DNA from: Rifleibacterium sp035352635
GTDB taxonomy: Bacteria; Muiribacteriota; Ozemobacteria; Ozemobacterales; Ozemobacteraceae
Direction of reading: 5' to 3'
Assembly: GCA_035352635.1 (NCBI GenBank)
Contig: DAOPYA010000101.1
Coordinates: 1 to 15,359 of the forward strand
DNA: 15,359 nucleotides
Positions within the stretch are counted from its first letter, which is position 1; each line of letters starts with the position of its first letter. Under the pieces are notes generated by a model. That model was not told where the DNA came from, made no database searches, and saw only the letters and a program-made list of their open reading frames with translations. This document shows, piece by piece, positions 1-6,517 of this stretch. Position numbers and translations under genes: made by a program.

Positions 1-380
1 TGCATCTGGTAAAATTCTCTGAGAAAATACCGGGACGTTTCGTTGAGAATCAACACGATCTGGTCATTGCCGAGAATCATCAGGTCCATGTTCAGCTGCT
101 TCATCTGCTGATCGAGACTTTGTATCTGGAGGGAGATTTTCTCGAGCATTTTGAGGGTATCGGCGTGGCTCGTATCGCCGAGGCCGATCCCGTTCAGGGC
201 GTAGCCAAGGGCCATGTTGCCGATCCCGCCCACCACGCCCGCAGCTAGACTGCCGGCGACCCATTTGCCTCCCGACGCCCAGCCGCTCGGAGCCGGTGGA
301 TTCTGGGCCTGGGCTGCTGGCGCGAAGGCAAGCGCGAGAGCGATCAAGAGAGTGAACAACTTACCAAGATTTGACTTCAT
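1..380 (-). CDS. Exported protein of unknown function (5' part; runs off the window)
   Basis: Reading the minus strand from the ATG at 380-378 gives 126 codons with no stop before the window edge, so the C-terminus is missing. The start is supported by AGAGGAG about 6 bases upstream. The first ~26 residues form a standard Sec signal peptide (MKSNLGK, a hydrophobic core, then APAAQAQ), with likely cleavage after AQA. Next come a Pro/Gly/Ser-rich stretch and a glycine- and alanine-rich hydrophobic segment (about residues 40-65, starting WVAGSLAAG). From about residue 75 there is a heptad-like coiled-coil segment (KMLEKISLQIQSLDQQMKQL). The product should therefore be periplasmic or envelope-associated, perhaps inserted through the glycine-rich helix. 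I do not recognise the family. A perfect palindrome lies in its promoter region. Confidence 0.75.
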   Translation of the reverse strand, partial: MKSNLGKLFTLLIALALAFAPAAQAQNPPAPSGWASGGKWVAGSLAAGVVGGIGNMALGYALNGIGLGDTSHADTLKMLEKISLQIQSLDQQMKQLNMDLMILGNDQIVLILNETSRYFLREFYQM

Positions 381-419
381 ACGTATCTCCTCTGAAATAA
401 TATTGAATTATCTTTCGTT

Positions 420-438
420 GCAGTAGAATCTCTACTGC
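420..438. promoter_or_regulatory. Perfect 19-bp palindrome, probable operator
   Basis: GCAGTAGAATCTCTACTGC has two exact 8-base arms around a 3-base centre. It lies 40 bp upstream of the minus-strand exported-protein start and 7 bp after the stop of the AbiEi-like remnant. On the minus strand a GATAAT hexamer (forward positions 407-412) is a plausible -10, which puts the palindrome over the -35 position. Neither side has a T-tract, which argues against an intrinsic terminator and for a dimeric repressor or activator site. The binding protein is unknown. Confidence 0.5.
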
Positions 439-444
439 GGAATT

Positions 445-860
445 CTAAGCCAGATCAAGAATGAAAGACAACCGGATTTTTTCCGACGCAGTAACTTTAT
501 TGTCGGTGGGCGGTAATGAATGCTTGCCGGTCAAATAGCCCAGATCTTTCAGGTCTGCTATCGGGTAATCAACACTTCCCGGTGATACTCCGGCAGCTCC
601 GGCAATTTCCCGATTTGTCGCATTTTCAAGACCCGGGGTGATTAACAGGGCAAAAATGATCTTAAGCCCAGTCGTTTTAAAAGCTCTTTTTATGCTTACT
701 TTCCCCGCATCTTTCAGCTTATTACCCTTTATAAAAGTAAATACTGGCGGCTGGTTTAGAAAATATTCCCTGCCGTATCGGCGAATTCGATACCAGCCAG
801 CTTCAATTCATCGGCCAAGAGATCGGCGAACTGCAGCTGGCACCGCTGAATCAGGGTGAA
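445..860 (-). pseudogene. Frameshifted remnant of an AbiEi-type winged-helix antitoxin (type IV TA)
   Basis: Two minus-strand frames join into one recognisable protein. The upstream frame reads ...FADLLADELKLAGIEFADTAGNI and stops at 756. The next frame continues REYFLNQPPVFTFIKGNK, then RAFKTTGLKIIFALL, then a winged-helix segment containing NREIAGAAGVSPGSVDYPIADLKDLGYL, and stops at 445. The order 'aGI-F-DTAGN-Y-N-PP-F-FIKGNK ... GLK-IFALL-P-L-NA--REIA--AGV--G-V---DLK--GYL' is what I know from AbiEi-family antitoxin-like proteins. One missing base at about 759-762 restores AGNIYLNQPP. The N-terminal half is not recognisable upstream of about 860, and the C-terminus ends early. No adjacent AbiEii nucleotidyltransferase is visible. 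The family call is good; the cause (real decay or sequencing error) is open, though the missing N-terminus favours decay. Confidence 0.6.
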
Positions 861-982
861 GAACAACCCCATGCTTCCAACTCTGCAACTTGCCGAACTC
901 GCCCTCAGCCTTGTGCGCATTCCGGCTACCCAGAGCTTGGGCACTCCGCCATTCGACTCTGCCTCGAAGAAATAGCAATACC

Positions 983-1327
983 ATGAAAAATTCTCTGCAG
1001 TCTAAAATTGAAGCCGCCACACAGGCCGACTCACCCCTTTCCGATGCCGAAAAAAGATCCGTTTTTCTCGAACTCCGCACTGCCCTCGAAAGCGGCGAAG
1101 TTCGCTCGGCCGAGTGCGTAAACGGAATCTGAAATGCGAACGCATTCGTGAAGCTCTGAATTCTGCTTGGTTTCCGTATCTGGGTAATGCAGCAGTTCGC
1201 TGATATTTCGGGTTTCGGCGAAAGCACGCGCTATTGGCTGCTCCTCTCTTTTGCCGGCAAACCCGTAGGCTTCACCACCGGCATCGAACGCCTGGCCCCG
1301 TTCTTTAAAAATCAGACCGCAGCCTGA
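983..1327 (+). pseudogene. Degraded fragment resembling the N-terminal domain of DapD
   Basis: From ATG 983 the frame reads a short helical N-terminus, then LELRTALESGEVRSAECVNGI, a TGA stop (1130-1132), NANAFVKL, a second TGA (1157-1159) and ILLGFRIW, and stays open to TGA 1325-1327. The pattern 'L-SGE-R-AE--dG-W--N-fvK-gILL-FR' matches the N-terminal domain of tetrahydrodipicolinate N-succinyltransferase (lysine/diaminopimelate pathway). The first TGA falls on the conserved Trp (TGG to TGA) and the second on a position usually Gly or Ala (GGA to TGA). The left-handed beta-helix catalytic domain is absent, and after FRIW the frame no longer looks like DapD. No ribosome-binding site precedes the ATG. 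The fragment is too small and damaged to be active. Family identity is moderate to low. Confidence 0.4.
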
Positions 1328-1412
1328 TCGCAGCTGCAGCATCGTTGGCTGCAGGTTCGATAGCGTGCTGTGTCGCCAGGGAAACGTTTATGGACGAGCA
1401 ACAGGGCCGTAA

Positions 1413-1508
1413 AAAACCGTTGTTGGTGAAGGCGTTTGAGTCGGCACTAATCATCACACGACCATTGCCATGCTCCCTGACGACCACCAGAGGGAAGCCG
1501 ATTCTGGC
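1413..1508 (-). pseudogene. Out-of-frame C-terminal segment of the GATase-like exported protein
   Basis: On the minus strand this segment reads ARIGFPLVVVREHGNGRV and then MISADSNAFTNNGF. It overlaps the end of the 1447-2367 frame but lies in a different register. 'GFPLVVVREHGNGRVMISADSNAFTNNGF' behaves like the last strand and helix of GATase-like proteins, in which a gly-x-gly-rich strand is followed by an acidic and asparagine-rich turn. The neighbouring in-frame residues (QNRLPSGGRQGAWQWSCDD) look like out-of-frame translation. At least one indel near 1508-1530 is needed to join them. Beyond 1413 the frame degenerates. Confidence 0.5.
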
Positions 1509-2367
1509 AGCGTAATCTGAAAGGCCTTGAAGTCAGTGGGTGAGTTTTAAGCGCCGCGACTCCGAATGTTTTAGGGGTAAGATAACCCGCCCCCATGAGC
1601 AATACAGAGTCTATGCCGTTAAAAATCTCATGGCTTTCGTTGTAGAACCATGAATAGCCGTTATAGGGTTCTCTGTTCAGAATCAGGTGTGCCGATGCCG
1701 GCGGATAGTAGCTCTGAAATTCATATACAGGGGCATATGTGTAATAGTTCAGCCAATATGGCCCAGGGTAAGTGCCGGCAGAATTTCCAATGGGAATATA
1801 GTCTATATACTGGCAATTGAAAGTAAATCCGAATATTTGGGAAACGTCATTATATTTTGGGAAATCCAGATGAATGTAATCACCGGTAAAAAATAGCCCC
1901 TTACCGGCGGTGACAAAATCACTAATCGCCGTTTTTTCGGCAGAGGGCAATTGTCCGTCGTTATATTCTGCCCATGGGGTGCCGAGACAATCTATTATCG
2001 CAAGGACATCATATCCAGACAGGTCAGGGAAAACAGTCGGACTGGAATGGACATCAACGGTATAACCTGAATCAACGAGTAGTTGACGTAAATCTGTCGT
2101 ATAATCAAGCCATTGGTTGTTACGTTTGGTATAAAACAAGACTTTTTTGCCGTTAGAAGCTGCTTTTACTGGGACTGAGGTTTTTGCAGCTAAGGTTTTC
2201 ATCCGACTACCACTCAATGTTGCCTGAAAATTGCTTACACCCGGAATCCCGTCTTTATCTAAATCCGGCTCTGGGTCAGTATTGCAAAGCGCTGAAGTAA
2301 AAATTGTGACAGCGAACAAAACAGCAACAATGCCAAGATGAAAGAAAAATTTGGCAGATTTCTTCAT
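1447..2367 (-). CDS. Exported GATase-like (ThuA/DUF4350-like fold) protein with a frameshifted C-terminus
   Basis: The 306-residue frame starts at ATG 2367 behind AGAGGGG. Residues 1-27 are a signal peptide (MKKSAK, hydrophobic core, TSALC). Cys28 could be a loose lipobox, but Leu at -1 is not canonical. DLDKDG (35-40) is a DxDxDG calcium-loop-like motif. Residues ~73-165 read as a class I glutamine-amidotransferase-like alpha/beta fold: KKVLFYTKRNNQW, a helix ending in SGYTVDVHSS, LSGYDVLAIID, and the strand FVTAGKGLFFTGDY. No GxCxG nucleophile elbow is visible, so an enzymatic role is not supported; such folds often serve in carbohydrate or envelope proteins. The last ~30 residues (from about TSRPFRLRC) look out of frame, because another frame at 1508-1413 carries the better C-terminal continuation. 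It may be a pseudogene. No operon partner is seen. Confidence 0.65.
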   Translation of the reverse strand: MKKSAKFFFHLGIVAVLFAVTIFTSALCNTDPEPDLDKDGIPGVSNFQATLSGSRMKTLAAKTSVPVKAASNGKKVLFYTKRNNQWLDYTTDLRQLLVDSGYTVDVHSSPTVFPDLSGYDVLAIIDCLGTPWAEYNDGQLPSAEKTAISDFVTAGKGLFFTGDYIHLDFPKYNDVSQIFGFTFNCQYIDYIPIGNSAGTYPGPYWLNYYTYAPVYEFQSYYPPASAHLILNREPYNGYSWFYNESHEIFNGIDSVLLMGAGYLTPKTFGVAALKTHPLTSRPFRLRCQNRLPSGGRQGAWQWSCDD

Positions 2368-2486
2368 AGATGGCCCCTCTTTTTAACCAAATCTCTGTGT
2401 GCACATCAGAAATATCTAAATGTGATCTTAAACGGAAACCCAAAAATTATCGGGCTTTAAGATTCAAAACTCTTTCTATTGGGCTC

Positions 2487-2735
2487 ATGATATTAAACTC
2501 AGCTTCACTACGTCAATATTTATTAAATTTACGTCGACAGGCACAACAGAGGATTAAAGCGAATCCGATCAAGAGAGAGTTTCCGGTGGTTTATCAGGCT
2601 GGAAAGTGACTTGGCAAGCTCTGTCGAGAGTTGGGCATAACTCTTCAAGCCCTATATCTGCATGTAGATCCAAAAGGCACGCCGAGGAGACTGGCCGCCG
2701 GCTCCGAAGACTTTAGTGTCGGTGGGTTTTTATAA
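2487..2735 (+). pseudogene. Fragment with a resolvase-like helix-turn-helix, interrupted by TGA
   Basis: The frame reads SLRQYLLNLRRQAQQRIKAN, then KREFPVVYQAGK, a TGA at 2607-2609, and continues in the same frame as LGKLCRELGITLQALYLHVD and PKGTPRRLAAG to TAA at 2733-2735. 'aGK-LGKLCRELGIT-QALY-HV-PkG-pR' matches the helix-turn-helix at the C-terminus of serine resolvases/invertases and of some transposase-associated DNA-binding proteins (compare '-LarelGIsRqTlYryv'). The serine-recombinase catalytic domain is not visible upstream, so this is a remnant or a stand-alone HTH protein broken by one stop codon. The rest of 2370-3040 holds no other supported gene. Confidence 0.38.
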
Positions 2736-2784
2736 AATTGTCGGTCGCGGGCGTTTATGTTGCACAACCGAACAACCTTATCAA

Positions 2785-2882
2785 GAGCGAGTCCACTACG
2801 CTCATCGCCTTCGGCGACCCTTGACTTGTCAATGTTATTCTGTTGTTCGGCATCGCAACTATCGGCTGCTAAGCAGCCTTTT
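2785..2882. other. Cluster of small hairpins (REP-like or structured RNA remnant)
   Basis: Three short inverted repeats lie within 100 bp: GAGCG/CGCTC (2785-2789 with 2799-2803), CGCC-TTC-GGCG (2806-2816) and GGCTGC-TAA-GCAGCC (2864-2878). The last is followed by TTTT (2879-2882) and could act as a weak plus-strand terminator. No convincing reading frame covers this stretch. It could be a repetitive extragenic palindrome unit or a decayed structured RNA; only the inverted repeats are directly seen. Confidence 0.3.
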
Positions 2883-3044
2883 GCCAAAGGCCATATTAAT
2901 TATTGGCGGGTTTATTGTCTGGCAAACCGTCAAAAACGCCACCGTCAATGAAGAAGGGCCTCGGTGTTCGGGGTGGAGCTAGACAACACACTATGAATCG
3001 CTCGGGAATCTAGGTCAAAAAGCTTTGATTCATTAAAATGCTGA

Positions 3045-3077
3045 TTGACTTTTATAAACCTGGTAGTTTAAATTACC
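3045..3077 (+). promoter_or_regulatory. Promoter of the efflux operon with overlapping TetR-type operator
   Basis: TTGACT (3045-3050, one mismatch to the sigma-70 -35) is followed after exactly 17 bp by TTAAAT (3068-3073, four of six to the -10). An imperfect 16-bp palindrome, GGTAGTTTAAATTACC (3062-3077; only one mismatched pair between the arms), sits over the -10, the usual place for a repressing TetR operator. A second small inverted repeat, AACTC-AA-GAGTT (3079-3090), lies just downstream and could be an accessory site. The start codon of the regulator gene is 50 bp downstream, so autorepression of the whole operon is the simplest reading. Confidence 0.55.
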
Positions 3078-3126
3078 GAACTCAAGAGTTTAGTTTTTTT
3101 CGAGGCGGACGGCAAGGGTAACAGGT

Positions 3127-3792
3127 ATGAGCACCAGACTGCAGAAAGAGCGCAATGAGCGGATGTTCAACGCTGCTCTGCGTGAATTTTCTCTTCTTGG
3201 CTTTCATCAGGCAAATGTTGATTCAATAGCCCATAATGCCGGGGTCAGCAAGGCTACGCTCTATAACCACTTCCCTACGAAGGAAGCAATGTTTCTGGCA
3301 GTGTTCGAGCAGGTGCTGCATGTGGCGATGAAGTTGCCCGAAATTGATCCTCTGACTACCTCAATCGAAGATGCGGTGAAACTTGGAATTCGCCAATTTT
3401 TCACCCGGGTGGCCGAGACTCCCGAAATTCAGTTTTTCTTTCGCTGCCTGACTTCAGATTTTTCTCTTTTAAACGAAGAACTTCGCGCCCGCCTCTCTGA
3501 AAGCTTTGTTGCTGCCAGTTTTGGCGAAATGCGCCAGTCAATGCGGGCACAGCAGGCTGGTCAAATTTACGCGCATCTCGATCTTGAACTGATCCACCAC
3601 GCGATTCTTGGTATCATTCTTCAGACCTTCAGATTCTGGTGGTCGCAAAAAAAACGCTACCCGGTCGAAAAGATTTCTGAGCAGCTCTCTGAGTTTATTC
3701 TTTTTGGCATCGCGATTCGGGGCCGCTCAACAGCGAAAACGAAAACTTCAAAATTACAAACCTCTACTGGTAAGCGAAGGAAACAAGTATGA
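3127..3792 (+). CDS. TetR/AcrR-family transcriptional regulator of the efflux operon
   Basis: This 221-residue protein has the standard TetR layout. An N-terminal three-helix DNA-binding domain covers about residues 6-55, with the helix-turn-helix at ~30-49 (NVDSIAHNAGVSKATLYNHF), directly followed by the typical TKEAMFLAVFEQVL. The C-terminal helical domain (~60-200) binds ligand and forms the dimer; it is variable and does not reveal the ligand. It is the first gene of the operon and ends by overlapping the outer-membrane-factor gene by 4 bp (ATGA). It is therefore probably made in fixed proportion to the pump and represses its own promoter through the palindrome at 3062-3077, with relief by a pump substrate. 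The tail (TAKTKTSKLQTSTGKRRKQV) is basic. The family is certain; the target is inferred. Confidence 0.93.
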   Translation: MSTRLQKERNERMFNAALREFSLLGFHQANVDSIAHNAGVSKATLYNHFPTKEAMFLAVFEQVLHVAMKLPEIDPLTTSIEDAVKLGIRQFFTRVAETPEIQFFFRCLTSDFSLLNEELRARLSESFVAASFGEMRQSMRAQQAGQIYAHLDLELIHHAILGIILQTFRFWWSQKKRYPVEKISEQLSEFILFGIAIRGRSTAKTKTSKLQTSTGKRRKQV

Positions 3793-5141
3793 AAACAACA
3801 ACCCTGATCGGGCTTAAAAGCTCAGGTTTTCTGTTTATTGTCGTGGCCGTGCTTTTTTGCTCAGGAGTCTGCCTGGGCGAGCAGCTTGCTTCAGAAACTT
3901 CAGACGCACCCTTGTCACTGGCGCAGTGCCTGGTTACGGCTCTCGATACTAACCCGGGGGTTCTTTCGGCCGAAGACGCAACCAGAGCTTCGCAGAACCG
4001 GCTTGACCGTGCCGAAAGCAATCGTCTGCCGCGCATTAAAGCCGAAGAAACCTTTACGAGCTTTCGGCATGTCTCTGAGCTTCAACTGCCGGGCGCGGGC
4101 AGCATGCCCTTTGGCAAAAAGCAGCTGCAATTAAAAGGTTTAAAGCTTTCTCAGCCTCTTTATACGGGTGGTGCCATCAAAAACGCTGTTAAGGCAGCCG
4201 GTTCTGAAGTCAAATTGCAGAAACATGTCGAAACAAGCCGGCGTGAAGATATGGTGCGTGCGGTTGCTGAAGCCTGGTTTGGCCTGCTCAGCGCCCGCGC
4301 CATGGAAAAGGTGGCGTCGCAGTCACTCGAAGATACCCTCAGTCACGAGCAGCATGTCAAAAACATGCTTGAAGCCGGGGTGGTGGTGCGTGATGACCTT
4401 TTAAAAATTCAGGTTTCGGTTCTCGAACGGCGCGAAAATCTGGTCAGGGCCAAAAACGGCATTGATCTGGCTCAGGCGCGACTGGCGATGCTTACCGGTC
4501 TTGAAATTGAGCCATCGGCGCTGCCGGCTCTTGAAAACCCTGATACTACCCCAGAATTGCCCGAGGCCAGTGCGGTAAAAATGGCAACCCGAAAGCACCC
4601 CATGCTGGCCGCCGCCCGCGAGGCGGTTCGAATTCAGGAATTTGCCGGGAAAGCAGCAAAAGGCAGTCTGCGGCCTGAAGTTGCCCTTCAATGGAACTGG
4701 AGTTCGGGTAATCAATTCAACAACGCTGTAGACAACTGGGATGCCACAGTCTATGTCGGCCTGAATGTTTTTGATGCCGGAGAAACCAGAAGCCGGATTC
4801 GTGAAGCCAGGGCCGGCAAGAGCAAAGCGTCTCACGATCTTGAAGACTTGCAGCGCAATATTCTTCTGGCAATTCATCAGGCGGCACTCAGTATTGAAGA
4901 AGCTCAGGCACGCTTTGCACTCTCAAGCCAGGCCGAAACTCAGGCCGAAGAATCGCTGCGACTGACTGAAGAGCGGTTTAAAGCCGGGGCGGTTACCTCG
5001 CAGCATCTTCTCGATGCTGAATCGGCGCTTGTCTCTGCCCGCCAGCGCCGCGTTACTTCCGGATTCGACCGCGAACTTGCCCGTATTTCTCTCTGGCATG
5101 CTGCCGGTGGCCTTGAGCATGCGCTTTTACCCCTAAAATAA
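3789..5141 (+). CDS. TolC-family outer-membrane efflux protein
   Basis: The 450-residue product has a signal peptide (hydrophobic ~13-27, probable cleavage after SGVCLG). Two repeats of the outer-membrane efflux (OEP) domain follow, about residues 38-240 and 262-445. Typical features are the first-repeat start LSLAQCLVTALDTNPGVLSA, and the long alpha-barrel helices with LEAGVVVRDDLLKIQVSVLE in repeat one and its counterpart ERFKAGAVTSQHLLDAESAL in repeat two. Trimers would form the outer-membrane channel and periplasmic tunnel docking with the adaptor and pump encoded downstream. The length is normal for the family. The start overlaps the regulator stop (ATGA), with GAAGGAAA as ribosome-binding site inside the regulator gene, indicating translational coupling. 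A 59-bp gap separates it from the adaptor gene. Substrate is not predictable. Confidence 0.93.
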   Translation: MKTTTLIGLKSSGFLFIVVAVLFCSGVCLGEQLASETSDAPLSLAQCLVTALDTNPGVLSAEDATRASQNRLDRAESNRLPRIKAEETFTSFRHVSELQLPGAGSMPFGKKQLQLKGLKLSQPLYTGGAIKNAVKAAGSEVKLQKHVETSRREDMVRAVAEAWFGLLSARAMEKVASQSLEDTLSHEQHVKNMLEAGVVVRDDLLKIQVSVLERRENLVRAKNGIDLAQARLAMLTGLEIEPSALPALENPDTTPELPEASAVKMATRKHPMLAAAREAVRIQEFAGKAAKGSLRPEVALQWNWSSGNQFNNAVDNWDATVYVGLNVFDAGETRSRIREARAGKSKASHDLEDLQRNILLAIHQAALSIEEAQARFALSSQAETQAEESLRLTEERFKAGAVTSQHLLDAESALVSARQRRVTSGFDRELARISLWHAAGGLEHALLPLK

Positions 5142-5200
5142 CCAGTATAACCAACTTACCGATTCAACCTCTGAAGATCGACCAGACCAGGAGAAACTCA

Positions 5201-6517
5201 ATGCGTTCACCGTTAAACCCTCAGGCAGCAGAGCCTTTGCCAGCTTTATCAGCCGGTTTCAGATTACCGGCCCCGACCAGCCAGATTTTTGGAAAGATTG
5301 CCCGGAACATTCTGCTGGTGATGCTGTTTTGTGGCCTGGTCGAGATGGGCCTGCCCCTTTTCGCGCAGGCTCAGGCCAGAATCGTGCCGGTGCGCCTGCT
5401 TAAACCCGAAATCGGAACAGTGCAGTGGACCGAACAGACAACCGGCGAACTGGTAGCACCTCAGAGGGCTGAACTGAAGATAAAGGCAAAAGGTTTTGTT
5501 GGTCTGGTGCATGTTAGAGAGGGTGACCGGGTGAAGAAGGGGCAACCTCTTGCTGAGCTTGACCTCGAAGACGCCAATATTGCGCTTGACCACGCAAATG
5601 CCAGTCTGAAGGCTTCAGAAACTCAGGTTGAAGCAGCAAACGACGCCATTGAAACCGCAAAAATCGGTCGCGAGCAGGCCCAGATTCGCCTTGATACCGC
5701 GACGCTCGACTTTGAAAGAGCCAAAAGTCTCAGGGCCAAAGATACTATTCCGCAACAGCAGTATGACCAGATGGAAGGCCAGTATAAACTTGCCCGGAAC
5801 GCTGTCGCGGTAGCCGATAAACAGATTAAACAGGCGCAAACTGCTCTTGAAGCCGCGAGAGCCATGTCGGCCATCGCAAAAGTTGCGGTTCGCAGCGCGA
5901 AAAGACGCCTCGAAGATTCAACCCTGGTGGCGCCATACGATGGGCTGATAATTGCCAAATCAATGATAGAAAACGAACAGAGTGATAATCAGAGCATTAC
6001 AATCGTTGATGATTCTGAGCTTGAACTGACTTTGCGCCTTCCTGAGCGCTTTCTTCCGTTTGTTCTGATTGGAACGAAACTGCTGATACGCTCACCGCTT
6101 GTTCAAGAGTCGATTGCCGCGAATGTAATTGCCGTTGTTCCGTCTATTGATCGTAAAAGTTTGACCTTCGCCGCCAGGGCGGTCATCGCCAACCCTGATC
6201 GAAAGCTGAGTCACGGTGGCTATGCCGATGTGAGCGTTATCATAAGAGAAGACCGGCAAGTTCCGGTTTTGCCGGTCAGTATCGTTAAAATTGCCGAAGC
6301 ACTGACGGGTTCGCTGCAATCAGCATCGCGTGCTGGTCATGTTTTCACTGTCCGTGATGGAAAAGCCCTGCGAACCCCTGTAACGGTAGGTATTTCGAGC
6401 AATAACCGGGTTGCCATTCTTTCTGGTCTCGACGCTGACACTCTGGTTGTTGACCGTGGTTTTGAGCAGCTTGAAGATGGTGTGTCAGTCAAGATTGAGA
6501 ATGAGGCTGACTTATGA
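5201..6517 (+). CDS. RND efflux periplasmic adaptor (membrane fusion protein)
   Basis: The 438-residue protein bridges the RND pump and the TolC-type channel. The start at 5201 has AGGAGA 6 bases upstream. A long N-terminal tail (~33 residues, Pro/Ala-rich) precedes a single hydrophobic segment (~34-56, NILLVMLFCGLVEMGLPLFA) ending in AQAQA, either a late signal peptide or an inner-membrane anchor; no lipobox is present. Then come the lipoyl half-motif (KGFVGLVHVREGDRVKKGQPLAELD, ~97-121), an alpha-hairpin coiled coil (~122-238), the second lipoyl half STLVAPYDGLI (~240-250), a beta-barrel (~265-350) and the membrane-proximal domain to the end. This is the AcrA/MdtA/HlyD_D23 order. It overlaps the pump gene by 4 bp (ATGA). 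The unusually long N-terminal extension could mean an internal start, but no better ribosome-binding site is visible. Confidence 0.92.
   Translation: MRSPLNPQAAEPLPALSAGFRLPAPTSQIFGKIARNILLVMLFCGLVEMGLPLFAQAQARIVPVRLLKPEIGTVQWTEQTTGELVAPQRAELKIKAKGFVGLVHVREGDRVKKGQPLAELDLEDANIALDHANASLKASETQVEAANDAIETAKIGREQAQIRLDTATLDFERAKSLRAKDTIPQQQYDQMEGQYKLARNAVAVADKQIKQAQTALEAARAMSAIAKVAVRSAKRRLEDSTLVAPYDGLIIAKSMIENEQSDNQSITIVDDSELELTLRLPERFLPFVLIGTKLLIRSPLVQESIAANVIAVVPSIDRKSLTFAARAVIANPDRKLSHGGYADVSVIIREDRQVPVLPVSIVKIAEALTGSLQSASRAGHVFTVRDGKALRTPVTVGISSNNRVAILSGLDADTLVVDRGFEQLEDGVSVKIENEADL

Noticed and set aside
808..1227. 139-codon minus-strand frame
   Set aside because: It overlaps the AbiEi remnant in another frame and the DapD-like fragment on the other strand; its residues look like out-of-frame translation.
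1130..2609. In-frame TGA codons as evidence of UGA recoding (Trp or selenocysteine)
   Set aside because: The regulator, adaptor, pump and FemAB genes all end in TGA, Trp is encoded by TGG throughout, and the TGA-containing fragments are otherwise truncated. Decay explains them.
2645..2982. Short frames on both strands (80-88 codons)
   Set aside because: No ribosome-binding site or family match; the area is better described as hairpin-containing non-coding DNA.
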